Assembly (NCBI GenBank): GCA_036387415.1
Contig: DASVTU010000039.1
Span: 1,116,001-1,180,000 of the forward strand
DNA from: DASVTU01 sp036387415
GTDB lineage: Bacteria > Acidobacteriota > Blastocatellia > Pyrinomonadales > Pyrinomonadaceae
Reading direction: 5' to 3'
DNA: 64,000 nt
Made by a program: the position numbers and the translations under genes. Below, in pieces: positions 26,070 to 33,919 of this stretch. Each line of letters starts with the position of its first letter. Position 1 is the stretch's first letter. The notes below the pieces were generated by a model, which was not told the DNA's origin, ran no database searches, and saw nothing but the letters and a program-made list of their open reading frames with translations.

Positions 26070-26630
26070 ATGAAGACCAATGAAGACGACGGAATATTCG
26101 CCAATCGTTTGACGGCAGACGCGGCGGGCGGCGCGCAGCATCAGGAGGACGAGCGCGTGTGTCCGGCGTGCGGAGCGTCGGCGCGGCGTGCGGAGGCGCG
26201 TTATTGCGGCGTCTGCGGGCGGCGTTTTGATACGAATGATTATCTTCCGTCGGATGCGTTGCGTTCGTCGTATCACTACCAGCGAAAGGGTCTTCCGGCG
26301 ACTGTGTTGGCGGCGAGTGAGGCGGGTCGTCAGGTGCGCGCGTCGCGTCCGAAGGTTGGCGTGATGCCTTTTCAAAAAAACAACAACAGCGCATCCACAA
26401 CGGCGCTCGCCTTCGTCACTTACGCACTCGTCCCATATCTCGGCATCTTGTTCTGTCCGGGCGCGCTCTTGATGGGCGGCATCGGTTTCGTCGTCGCGCA
26501 TCGTGCGCCGGAACGGGGCGGACGCCGCGCCTCCGTGCTCGGCATCGTCTTCGGATTGCTGATTCTCGGCGTGCAAATCTTTCTCTGGTGGCTGCTCTAC
26601 AAGGTGCCCGAATGGTCGCATGGCGGATGA
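26070..26630 (+). CDS. Zinc-ribbon membrane protein
   Basis: This 186-residue protein has an N-terminal double CxxC zinc ribbon (CPACGASARRAEARYCGVCG, near residues 31-50) and a variable linker. Two membrane segments follow: ALVPYLGILFCPGALLMGGI and VLGIVFGLLILGVQIFLWWL, separated by a basic loop (HRAPERGGRR). The layout resembles DUF4190-type membrane proteins with zinc ribbons. Function is unknown. It sits between NurA and the HAS-barrel gene, but a hairpin on its downstream side argues against tight co-transcription. Confidence 0.7.
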   Translation: MKTNEDDGIFANRLTADAAGGAQHQEDERVCPACGASARRAEARYCGVCGRRFDTNDYLPSDALRSSYHYQRKGLPATVLAASEAGRQVRASRPKVGVMPFQKNNNSASTTALAFVTYALVPYLGILFCPGALLMGGIGFVVAHRAPERGGRRASVLGIVFGLLILGVQIFLWWLLYKVPEWSHGG

Positions 26631-26638
26631 CACGCGCG

Positions 26639-26755
26639 GACGATAGACGATGGACGATAAACCACCGTCAAACACTTATCGTCCGTTGTTGCACTGGTCG
26701 CTATTGTGCGTGGTCAACGTCTGTAATCATCGTCCATCGCCTATGGTCTATCGTC
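26639..26755. repeat. Word-repeat hairpin (GACGATAGAC/GATGGACGAT type)
   Basis: GACGATAGAC (26639-26648) and GATGGACGAT (26649-26658) pair with GTCTATCGTC (26746-26755) and ATCGTCCATC (26729-26738). A local 9-bp stem, GGACGATAA / TTATCGTCC, also forms inside. The words match the atpH-atpA spacer. Confidence 0.8.
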
Positions 26756-26766
26756 TGAGTTAAGAG

Positions 26767-27402
26767 ATGTCGAATACTAAAATCGCCAAGATAGTGAAAT
26801 CGAATTCGCACGTGGATTACGTGGGGCGTGTGATTGACAGGCTCGACGCGGACGCGCCGCCGGAGGAGAGCGACTACGGCTTCGGGCAGTTTGTTTCGAT
26901 GCCTCTGAAGGATGAGTCGGAGATTGTGGGCGTCGTCTATAACACGCAGCTTGCGAATCCAGAGTATGGGAGTTTTGGGCCGCGTCTGTCGTCGCACGCG
27001 GAACTCGCGGTGCTGAGTCCCGACTATCTGAATGAGCAGGGAGTGTTGGTCGGCATTCTTCTGTTGGGGTGGCGCGAGCGGGCGGGCGTGGGTGATGGTG
27101 TCGGAGATAAACGCCGTGGCGCGGTGCATCAGGGCGTGCCGCGCAGCGTGATTCCTGTGGGTCAGGATGTTTACAAGATTGACGAGCGCGAAGCCGACGA
27201 GTTTCACAGGGGCGCAGACGGGCGCATGCAATTGCACTACTATTCGCAGATTATCTCGCACGCCGGAGCGTTCGCCGTGCCGCTCATCGAATCCATCATC
27301 GAATATCTCGAACCCGCCTGCACGCCCGAAGAACGTCAGCGTTTCTGCGTCCTGAAAAGGTCGCTCGTCTGGCAACGCACGCTCGGCGGGATGCGTCTTT
27401 AA
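26767..27402 (+). CDS. HAS-barrel domain protein (HerA N-terminal-domain-like)
   Basis: This 211-residue protein starts with a beta-rich segment typical of the HAS barrel that precedes HerA-type ATPases. It has VDYVGRVIDRLDADAPPEES, FGQFVSMPLKDESEIVGVVY and a late predicted barrel strand pair around RSVIPVGQDVYKID. No Walker motifs are present, so it is a stand-alone barrel. Together with the nearby NurA gene it suggests a HerA-NurA type DNA-end-processing set whose ATPase is encoded elsewhere. The family call is by eye. Confidence 0.55.
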   Translation: MSNTKIAKIVKSNSHVDYVGRVIDRLDADAPPEESDYGFGQFVSMPLKDESEIVGVVYNTQLANPEYGSFGPRLSSHAELAVLSPDYLNEQGVLVGILLLGWRERAGVGDGVGDKRRGAVHQGVPRSVIPVGQDVYKIDEREADEFHRGADGRMQLHYYSQIISHAGAFAVPLIESIIEYLEPACTPEERQRFCVLKRSLVWQRTLGGMRL

Positions 27403-27438
27403 TTAGACAAGTATTAGGTTTTGAAAGGGAAGATTAAG

Positions 27439-28041
27439 ATGAAGAATACGTTTAAGACTCTGTTTGCCGTGGCCTTCGCGTTGGCGGCGACGCTCGCGCC
27501 GCTGGCTCAGCGCACGACCAGCGTCAGCACTCCGCCATCCAGGACGGGACAGGCCGATGGTATCTCATTGCCCAAGCCTCCGCCCGCGCCCGCGACCGTC
27601 AAAGCGAAATACGAAGGTGGCCTCGTCGGTTACGGAAAAACCGACGGCACGTTGACCTTCGACGATGTGAATAGTCGTCTGCTGTTTCGCGATAAGAAGG
27701 GGACAGAGTTGTTCTCCGTGCCATATCACGTCGTGATGGCCGCCTATGCCGACACGCAATCGAGACGCCCGACCGCCGCTACCGTCGCCGCCAGCACCGT
27801 GCCGTTCGGCCTCGGCTTGCCCGCCCTGTTTATCAAAAAGAAGTACCGTTACCTGACGCTGAATTACCGCGATGAAGACACGCGCGCCGAAGGCGTCGCC
27901 AGCTTCAAACTAGAGAATAAAGAACTGCTCGCCTCCGTCGTCTACACACTCGCGGAGAAGGCCGGACTCACTCAACGCGGAGACGCCTTCGTACGTCGCC
28001 GCGAACCGACCTCCATCCGAGAAGTGCCCGACCAACCGTAA
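27439..28041 (+). CDS. Secreted protein of unknown function
   Basis: This 200-residue protein begins with a signal peptide (FKTLFAVAFALAATLAPLAQ), a Thr/Ser/Pro-rich linker to about residue 50, and a small beta-rich domain. The domain includes GTLTFDDVNSRLLFRDKKGT, VPYHVVMAAYADTQ and KKKYRYLTLNYRDEDTRAEG, a pattern resembling PH-like or GRAM-like barrels. The start is placed at ATG 27439; the TTG 18 bases upstream lies within the ribosome-site region (AAAGGGA). No named family was recognised. Confidence 0.7.
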   Translation: MKNTFKTLFAVAFALAATLAPLAQRTTSVSTPPSRTGQADGISLPKPPPAPATVKAKYEGGLVGYGKTDGTLTFDDVNSRLLFRDKKGTELFSVPYHVVMAAYADTQSRRPTAATVAASTVPFGLGLPALFIKKKYRYLTLNYRDEDTRAEGVASFKLENKELLASVVYTLAEKAGLTQRGDAFVRRREPTSIREVPDQP

Positions 28042-28047
28042 TGAAAT

Positions 28048-28117
28048 TGACTCATCGGCTCATCGGCTCATTTATCTAAAGCCACAATGAATCAATGAGC
28101 CGATGAGCGATGAATCA
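28048..28117. repeat. Word-repeat hairpin (CTCATCGG type)
   Basis: The arm 28048-28072, containing GGCTCATCGGCTCATT, pairs with 28094-28117, containing AATGAGCCGATGAG, with one bulge and one mismatch. It lies between convergent genes (the secreted protein and thiC) and could end both transcripts, although no T-run is present. Confidence 0.8.
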
Positions 28118-28125
28118 ATCCTTTT

Positions 28126-30054
28126 CTATGCTTCGCGGTAGATTTCGCCGCCCGTCGTGACAAACTCGTCGGCCTTCTCTTTCATGCCTGCTTCGAGTGC
28201 TGATTGGTCGTCGAGTTCTTTGCGTGCGGCGTAGTCGCGTACGTCCTGCGTGATTTTCATCGAACAGAAATGTGGGCCGCACATGGAACAGAAGTGCGCG
28301 AGTTTTGCGCCGTCCTGCGGCAGCGTCTCGTCGTGAAATTCGCGCGCCACTTCCGGGTCGAGCGAGAGATTGAATTGGTCTTCCCAACGAAACTCGAAAC
28401 GCGCTTTCGACAGAGCGTTGTCTCGCAGTTGTGCGCCAGGATGACCTTTGGCTAAGTCGGCGGCGTGCGCCGCGATTTTGTATGTGATAACACCGTCCTT
28501 CACGTCCTTTTTATCGGGCAGTCCGAGATGCTCTTTGGGTGTCACGTAGCAGAGCATCGACGTGCCAAACCATCCAATCATGGCCGCGCCGATGGCGGAC
28601 GTGATGTGGTCGTAGCCGGGCGCGATGTCGGTCGTCAAGGGGCCGAGGGTATAGAAGGGCGCTTCGTCACACTCGCGCAGTTGCTTGTCCATGTTCTCTT
28701 TGATGAGATGCATGGGGACATGACCGGGGCCTTCAATCATCACCTGACAATCCATCTCCCAGGCGATTTTCGTCAACTCACCCAACGTCTCCAACTCCGC
28801 AAACTGCGCCGCGTCATTGGCGTCCGCGATTGAGCCGGGGCGCAGGCCGTCGCCGAGTGAAAACGACACGTCGTAGGCGCGCATGATTTCGCAGATGTCG
28901 CGGAAACGCGTGTACAGGAAACTCTCTTCATGATGCGCGAGACACCACTTCGCCATGATGGAGCCGCCGCGCGAGACGATGCCTGTCGTGCGTCGCGCCG
29001 TCAGAGGAATGTAGGGTAGGCGCACGCCCGCGTGAATCGTGAAATAATCGACGCCCTGCTCGGCCTGTTCGATGAGCGTGTCGCGGTAGATTTCCCATGT
29101 CAACTCCTCCGCGAGCCCCGCGACTTTTTCGAGCGCCTGATAAATCGGAACAGTGCCGATAGGCACGGGCGCATTGCGTAGAATCCATTCGCGCGTCGCG
29201 TGAATGTTCTTGCCCGTCGATAAATCCATCACCGTGTCCGCGCCCCACTTCGTCGCCCAACGCATCTTCTCCACTTCCTCTTCGATAGACGAAGCGACCG
29301 CCGAATTGCCGATGTTGGCGTTGATTTTGACGAGGAAATTGCGCCCGATAATCATCGGCTCAGATTCGGGATGATTGATGTTTGCGGGGATGATGGCGCG
29401 ACCGCGCGCCACTTCGTCGCGCACGAATTCCGGTGTCACGTATGACGGAATCGACGCCCCAAAACTCTCGCCCGCATGTTGATGAAAGAGTGCATCGCGG
29501 TCGCCATTATTACTGTTAATGCTCTGTGCCGCGTCAAACGCCGCCGCGCGTCCCATGTTTTCGCGGATGGCGACAAACTCCATCTCCGGCGTCACCAGAC
29601 CCCGCCGCGCGTAATGCATCTGCGTCACACACAGTCCGGCGCGTGCGCGAAGCGGCGCACGTCGCAGGCCGGGGAAGGGTTCGAGCCGTCCCTTGTTCTT
29701 CGACTTCGCGTACTCAACCGCGCCTTCGGTCAAGTAGCCGTCGTCTTCCGGTTTGACTTCGCGCCCCGCGTATTCTTCCACGTCGCCGCGCGCGGTAATC
29801 CACTCGCGCCGCAAAGCTGGAAGACCATCGCGCACGTCGCAACGCATGGCGGGGTCGTCCCACACGCCGCTCGTATCGTAGACGCGCACGGGCGCGTTCT
29901 CTTCCGTCTCCCCGTCGGCGCGGCGCGACGGCGCGAGTGTGATTTCACGAAACGGCACGCGCATGCCGTCTCGTCCTTCCGCGTAAATTTTGCGCGAATT
30001 CGGCAGCCGCACTTCGTCGCTTCGCCGTTCGTTCGTCTCTTTCGTGTTGCTCAT
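28126..30054 (-). CDS. thiC: ThiC, phosphomethylpyrimidine synthase
   Basis: ThiC is a radical SAM enzyme that converts 5-aminoimidazole ribotide to the hydroxymethylpyrimidine phosphate of thiamine. At 642 residues it is full length. It has the RKIYAEGRDGMRVPFREITL N-terminus, the TIHAGV region and KMRWATKWGADTVMDLS. The unusual C-terminal cluster motif CSMCGPHFCSMK is intact, with an appended LDDQSALEAGMKEKADEF tail. A TPP riboswitch with a terminator precedes it, and moaA lies upstream in the same direction. Confidence 0.97.
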   Translation of the reverse strand: MSNTKETNERRSDEVRLPNSRKIYAEGRDGMRVPFREITLAPSRRADGETEENAPVRVYDTSGVWDDPAMRCDVRDGLPALRREWITARGDVEEYAGREVKPEDDGYLTEGAVEYAKSKNKGRLEPFPGLRRAPLRARAGLCVTQMHYARRGLVTPEMEFVAIRENMGRAAAFDAAQSINSNNGDRDALFHQHAGESFGASIPSYVTPEFVRDEVARGRAIIPANINHPESEPMIIGRNFLVKINANIGNSAVASSIEEEVEKMRWATKWGADTVMDLSTGKNIHATREWILRNAPVPIGTVPIYQALEKVAGLAEELTWEIYRDTLIEQAEQGVDYFTIHAGVRLPYIPLTARRTTGIVSRGGSIMAKWCLAHHEESFLYTRFRDICEIMRAYDVSFSLGDGLRPGSIADANDAAQFAELETLGELTKIAWEMDCQVMIEGPGHVPMHLIKENMDKQLRECDEAPFYTLGPLTTDIAPGYDHITSAIGAAMIGWFGTSMLCYVTPKEHLGLPDKKDVKDGVITYKIAAHAADLAKGHPGAQLRDNALSKARFEFRWEDQFNLSLDPEVAREFHDETLPQDGAKLAHFCSMCGPHFCSMKITQDVRDYAARKELDDQSALEAGMKEKADEFVTTGGEIYREA

Positions 30055-30098
30055 ATCACTTCGCTTTCTTCGGTTAATCGTCGGACTAACCAGAAATG

Positions 30099-30132
30099 AA
30101 AAACCGCTCCGGCCATGAAGGGACAGAGCGGT
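30099..30132 (-). terminator. Riboswitch-controlled intrinsic terminator before thiC
   Basis: On the minus strand ACCGCTC (complement of 30126-30132) pairs with GAGCGGT (complement of 30103-30109), and a run of five T follows (complement of 30099-30103). It lies between the TPP aptamer and the thiC start, so it is the likely expression platform. Confidence 0.8.
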
Positions 30133-30138
30133 CTCTCA

Positions 30139-30229
30139 AGCCTCCCTTCGGCGGTACTAACCGCATCAGGTTCAAAGGGTCTCACATGACGTGACTCTCA
30201 GCCCCGACCTTTAATCGAAGCTCCCCCGT
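30139..30229 (-). ncRNA. TPP riboswitch (thi-box) upstream of thiC
   Basis: Read on the minus strand, the segment has the thi-box core in order: GGGGGAGC, GGGGCTGAGAG, ACCCTTTGAACCTGATGCGG and a final CCGCCGAAGGGAGGC. These are the conserved P1-P5 sequences that bind thiamine pyrophosphate. It lies between moaA and thiC, followed by an intrinsic terminator, which implies TPP-triggered premature termination. Confidence 0.93.
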
Positions 30230-30267
30230 TAACTGCAACAAAATTTCAAATCGCTGACGCGCAAGCC

Positions 30268-31269
30268 TCATCCGCCGATGAGACTCATCGTGCGCGCAGG
30301 TTGTTCAAAGATGGGGTCGTTGATGTAGTGGCGCGGCTCTTTCTGCCTCACGACGCTGCGGATGTAGTCGATGATTTCGGCGCGCGTTGCGTTGCTGCCG
30401 CGCATCACGTCGCGCAGAGAGTGTTCGACTTTGGAAAAGAGACAGGTGCGAATCTGCCCGTCGGCGGTCAGACGGATGCGCGAACATGCGCCGCAGAAGG
30501 GTTCTGTGACGGGTGCGATGATGCCGATTTCGCCGGGCGCACCATCGGCGAAACGGTAGCGCGAAGCCGTCTCCGAACCGCGTTCAATGCGCTTGGCGAC
30601 AAGGAGGAAACGCTCGTTGATGCGCTCGCGTATCTCGCGGCCTGACACGACCGACGCGCGCGACCAGTCGTGGCCGGAATCGAGCGGCATGTATTCGATG
30701 AACCGCATTGAGATGTCGTGCTCGCGCGCAAACGCCGCCATGTCCGCGACTTCATCGTCGTTATGCCCGCGCACGACGACGACGTTGACCTTAATCGGCG
30801 TCAGCCCGACACGCTTCGCCGCACGGATGCCTTCGAGCACGCGGTCGAGCATATCAACGCCAGTCATCTCCCTGAACACGTCGCGCTTCAAGCTGTCGAG
30901 GCTGATGGTCACGCGGTCGAGTCCCGATTCCTTCAACCCTGCGGCGCGTTCCGGCAGGTTGAAGCCGTTGGTGGTCAGCGCCAAATCACCCATGCCGCGA
31001 ATCTTCGACAACTTGGCGACGAGCGTTTCGATGTCGCGCCTGAGCATCGGTTCGCCGCCCGTCAGACGCACCTTTTCGATGCCGAGCGAGACGAAGATTT
31101 CAGTCGCATACTCAATCTCCTCATACGTCAGCATCAACTCTTTCGGCGCGGCGGGCGGTTCGCCGTGCGGCAGGCAATAGAAGCAACGGAAGTTGCACCT
31201 ATCCGTCACCGACACGCGGAGGTCGCGTATGCCACGCCCGTATGAATCTTTGAGTAGAGAAATCTTCAC
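30268..31269 (-). CDS. moaA: MoaA, GTP 3',8-cyclase
   Basis: This radical SAM enzyme performs the first step of molybdenum cofactor synthesis. At 333 residues it has the N-terminal cluster CNFRCFYC (about 26-33) and GIEKVRLTGGEPMLRRDIETL. The C-terminal cluster region reads FCGACSRIRLTADGQIRTCL. It ends in the essential double glycine (SLIGG). No other molybdopterin gene is adjacent. It may share a transcript with thiC through the riboswitch spacer, but moaA itself does not depend on it. Confidence 0.95.
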   Translation of the reverse strand: MKISLLKDSYGRGIRDLRVSVTDRCNFRCFYCLPHGEPPAAPKELMLTYEEIEYATEIFVSLGIEKVRLTGGEPMLRRDIETLVAKLSKIRGMGDLALTTNGFNLPERAAGLKESGLDRVTISLDSLKRDVFREMTGVDMLDRVLEGIRAAKRVGLTPIKVNVVVVRGHNDDEVADMAAFAREHDISMRFIEYMPLDSGHDWSRASVVSGREIRERINERFLLVAKRIERGSETASRYRFADGAPGEIGIIAPVTEPFCGACSRIRLTADGQIRTCLFSKVEHSLRDVMRGSNATRAEIIDYIRSVVRQKEPRHYINDPIFEQPARTMSLIGG

Positions 31270-31417
31270 GCTAAATGGTTCGTCGTCCGAATAGTTTTCG
31301 CCCGTTGATGAAATCGCTTCGGGTTTGCCGCGAAGTGGTTTTCAGTTCTGCCGCGAGGTCTTCGTTAAAGACAATCATACGCTGCAAGGATGCGCCGCTC
31401 CAAGCCGACACGACAGC

Positions 31418-32449
31418 CTACTGATTTGATGCCTCTGAGGGCGGTGTTTCAGATGAAACTTCGGATAAATTTTCGAGCAGCGCGCGGGCGTTGCGTTGGA
31501 GTCCGTGTAGTTTGGCGCGTTTGACGGGGCTGCGCCGGAAGCGTTCGGCGTAGGCGTCGTGCGTGAGTTGGATAATGTTGGCGAGGTTGGCGGAGAGGTT
31601 GTTGGGGCGCGGCTCGAAGCGTTGTTCGTGTGCGGGTTGTTGAAAGCGGTTCCACGGACAAACGTCCTGACAGGCGTCGCAGCCGTAGAGCCAGCCGTCG
31701 AGATGCGTGGCGATGGCGGGAGGGATTTCGGGCGCGCGGAGTTCGATGGTGGCGTAAGAGATGCACTTGTTGGAATCGACAACGTAGGGTTCGACGATGG
31801 CATCGGTCGGGCAGGCGTCGAGACAGAGGGTGCAGGTTCCGCAGTGGTCTTCTTCGCGATGTGTGTCGTAATCGAGTTCGAGATTGAGCAAGAGTTCGCC
31901 GAGAAAGACCCAGGAGCCGTAGTCGCGTGTGATGACATTGGAGTGTTTGCCAATCCAGCCGAGTCCGGCGCTCACCGCCCAGGCTTTGTCCATAGTGGGC
32001 TGTGCGTCGACGCAGACGCGGCCTTCCGCGCCCGCACATTCCGCCTGAATCCAAGCGAGCAACGCGCGGAGTTTTTGCGTAAGCACGTCGTGATAATCGT
32101 CGCCCCATGCGTAGCGCGAAATTTTGCCGTCGGCGGGGTCGTCGGAATGTTCGTGCGGAGTGTAGTAGTTGAGCGCGACGACGACGACGCTCTGCGCCGA
32201 GGGCAAAAGTTGTCGCGGGTCTGTGCGACGCCAAGTGTCACGCGCCATCCATTGCATTTCAGCGTGAAAGCCGCGTGCGAGCCATTGCTCCAAACGCTCG
32301 CGCTCGTCGTCCAGCGAGACGGCGGGAACAATCCCGACCAACTCAAACCCTTCCGCACGCGCGCGTTCCCTAATCCGCGCAGAGAGCAGGCGCTTTTGCT
32401 CCCGCGCGTGTGATTCGGAGATGGTCGTTGCGTTGAGAGTTTGCGACAT
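31418..32449 (-). CDS. queG: QueG, epoxyqueuosine reductase
   Basis: QueG is a cobalamin- and iron-sulfur-dependent enzyme for the last step of queuosine tRNA modification. The 343-residue form starts at ATG 32449, since residues upstream of MSQTLNATTI are unlike the family. Two ferredoxin-like clusters are visible: CGTCTLCLDACPTDAI and CDACQDVCPWNRF. The N-terminal half carries ELVGIVPAVSLDDERERLEQ and the YTPHEH region. The C-terminus has a HEAT-like helix pair. Neighbours are moaA and a GH3 enzyme, with no other queuosine gene. Confidence 0.92.
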   Translation of the reverse strand: MSQTLNATTISESHAREQKRLLSARIRERARAEGFELVGIVPAVSLDDERERLEQWLARGFHAEMQWMARDTWRRTDPRQLLPSAQSVVVVALNYYTPHEHSDDPADGKISRYAWGDDYHDVLTQKLRALLAWIQAECAGAEGRVCVDAQPTMDKAWAVSAGLGWIGKHSNVITRDYGSWVFLGELLLNLELDYDTHREEDHCGTCTLCLDACPTDAIVEPYVVDSNKCISYATIELRAPEIPPAIATHLDGWLYGCDACQDVCPWNRFQQPAHEQRFEPRPNNLSANLANIIQLTHDAYAERFRRSPVKRAKLHGLQRNARALLENLSEVSSETPPSEASNQ

Positions 32450-32537
32450 GTGTTCAGCGAAATTATAACAAAGCATGGTTGCCGTCTCCGAACGTCTTGC
32501 GCGCTCCATCGCCGCACGCTAAGCTGTCAAAGGATGG

Positions 32538-33824
32538 ATGCGTGGTGTGAAAGAGGCGATTGATTCAAAGATGCAGACGAACGAGCGGGTGAAAACGAAT
32601 AAATTGAGCGTCGCACGGCAGGCTTTGAGCATTAAGCAAAAGGCGGGACGGTTGCTGTTTATCGGTCTGCCGGTGATGCGTCTGAACAAATACTGGCGCG
32701 AGCTTTTGCGCGAAGTGCAACCGGGCGGCGTGATTCTTTTCGGTCGCAACGTCGAATCGGCGGCGCAGGTCGCTCTGCTGACGGCGCAGGTGCGCGACGC
32801 GCTCGGCGGTCGTCCCGTCGTCGCCGTTGACCAGGAGGGCGGACTCGTTGACCGCTTCCGACACATCTGCGAGCCGATGCCTTCGGCCAAGTCCATACGC
32901 AATGCCGGACGCACCGACCTCGCGGAAAAATTCGGCGACCTCACAGCACGCGCGCTGCGTCTGCTCGGCTTCAACATGAACTTCGCGCCCGTGCTCGACC
33001 TCGGCGGCGCGAACGAAGATAACGGACTACGTGCGCGTACCTTCGGCGACGACCCGACCACCGTCATGCGACTCGCAGGCGCATACGTCGATGGATTGCA
33101 GCGCGGCGGCGTCGTCGGTTGCGGCAAACACTTTCCGGGGCTTGGCGGTTCGTCGGTCGATTCGCACAGGCGTCTGCCCATCGTCACGCAGACGTGGCAG
33201 GAGATTGTGCAGCGCGACCTCGTTCCGTTCAGAGATTTGCTGTTTCAACGTCCGGGCGAACGCCTGCGCTCCGTTATGGTGAGTCATGCGGCGTATCCTG
33301 AGATGTCGGAATTCTTGGAAGACTTGCTGCGCCGCACCGCCGAACTCCCTTCGCTCGAAGAGATGCATCGACTTCCCGCCACCATCAGCGGCAACGTCGT
33401 CATGCGTCTCCTGCGACAGGCATATCAGTTCAAGGGATTGGTTATCACGGATGACATGGAGATGGGCGCGGTCGTGCAGACGCTCTCGGTCGCGGAAGCA
33501 AGTTTGCGCGCCATCGAAGCAGGCTCCGACATGGTTTTAATCTGCGAGCACAAAGCGAACTATACCGCCGCACGCGACCTCATCGTCGAAGCCGTCCGCG
33601 AGGGACGCATCACCGAAGCGACGCTCGACGTGGCGGGCGAACGCATCGACCGCGCGATGGATGCCGCCGCCGACTATGAAACCTTTGACGAAGAAGAATT
33701 TCAGACCGTCTCCCACGACATCGCCGAACTCAAACGCGCCCTCAAGGCCGCCGAAGATGATGAAGAATACGCCCCGCTCTACGGCACCGAAGAAGGCGAC
33801 GTGCGACGCTCGTCAAACTTTTAA
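32538..33824 (+). CDS. nagZ: Family 3 glycoside hydrolase, NagZ-like beta-N-acetylhexosaminidase
   Basis: This 428-residue cytosolic enzyme of peptidoglycan recycling has no signal peptide. Visible motifs are VVAVDQEGGLVDRF, NMNFAPVLDL, GCGKHFPGLGGSSVDSHRRL (with the Asp-x-His dyad acid/base of NagZ) and VITDDMEMGAV with the catalytic Asp. The histidine of the usual KHFPGHG is leucine here. The C-terminal 60 residues are acidic. It is divergent from queG with an 88-base spacer. Confidence 0.88.
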   Translation: MRGVKEAIDSKMQTNERVKTNKLSVARQALSIKQKAGRLLFIGLPVMRLNKYWRELLREVQPGGVILFGRNVESAAQVALLTAQVRDALGGRPVVAVDQEGGLVDRFRHICEPMPSAKSIRNAGRTDLAEKFGDLTARALRLLGFNMNFAPVLDLGGANEDNGLRARTFGDDPTTVMRLAGAYVDGLQRGGVVGCGKHFPGLGGSSVDSHRRLPIVTQTWQEIVQRDLVPFRDLLFQRPGERLRSVMVSHAAYPEMSEFLEDLLRRTAELPSLEEMHRLPATISGNVVMRLLRQAYQFKGLVITDDMEMGAVVQTLSVAEASLRAIEAGSDMVLICEHKANYTAARDLIVEAVREGRITEATLDVAGERIDRAMDAAADYETFDEEEFQTVSHDIAELKRALKAAEDDEEYAPLYGTEEGDVRRSSNF

Positions 33825-33839
33825 CAGAGGTCGAAGGCC

Positions 33840-33893
33840 AGAGGTCAGAGGTTAGTCAAAGCATTCTTAACTGACCGCCAACCTCTGACCTCT
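33840..33893. repeat. Word-repeat hairpin (AGAGGTCAGAGGTT type)
   Basis: A perfect 14-bp stem, AGAGGTCAGAGGTT (33840-33853) with its complement (33880-33893), is extended imperfectly outward to about 33826-33900. It shares its words with the hairpin at 24631-24705. Confidence 0.8.
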
Positions 33894-33919
33894 CGCCTCT
33901 ATCTTTCGGAGGTTTCACC

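Noticed and set aside
31559..32413. 284-codon rightward ORF opposite queG
   Set aside because: It mirrors the iron-sulfur-coding queG frame and has no ribosome site or domain.
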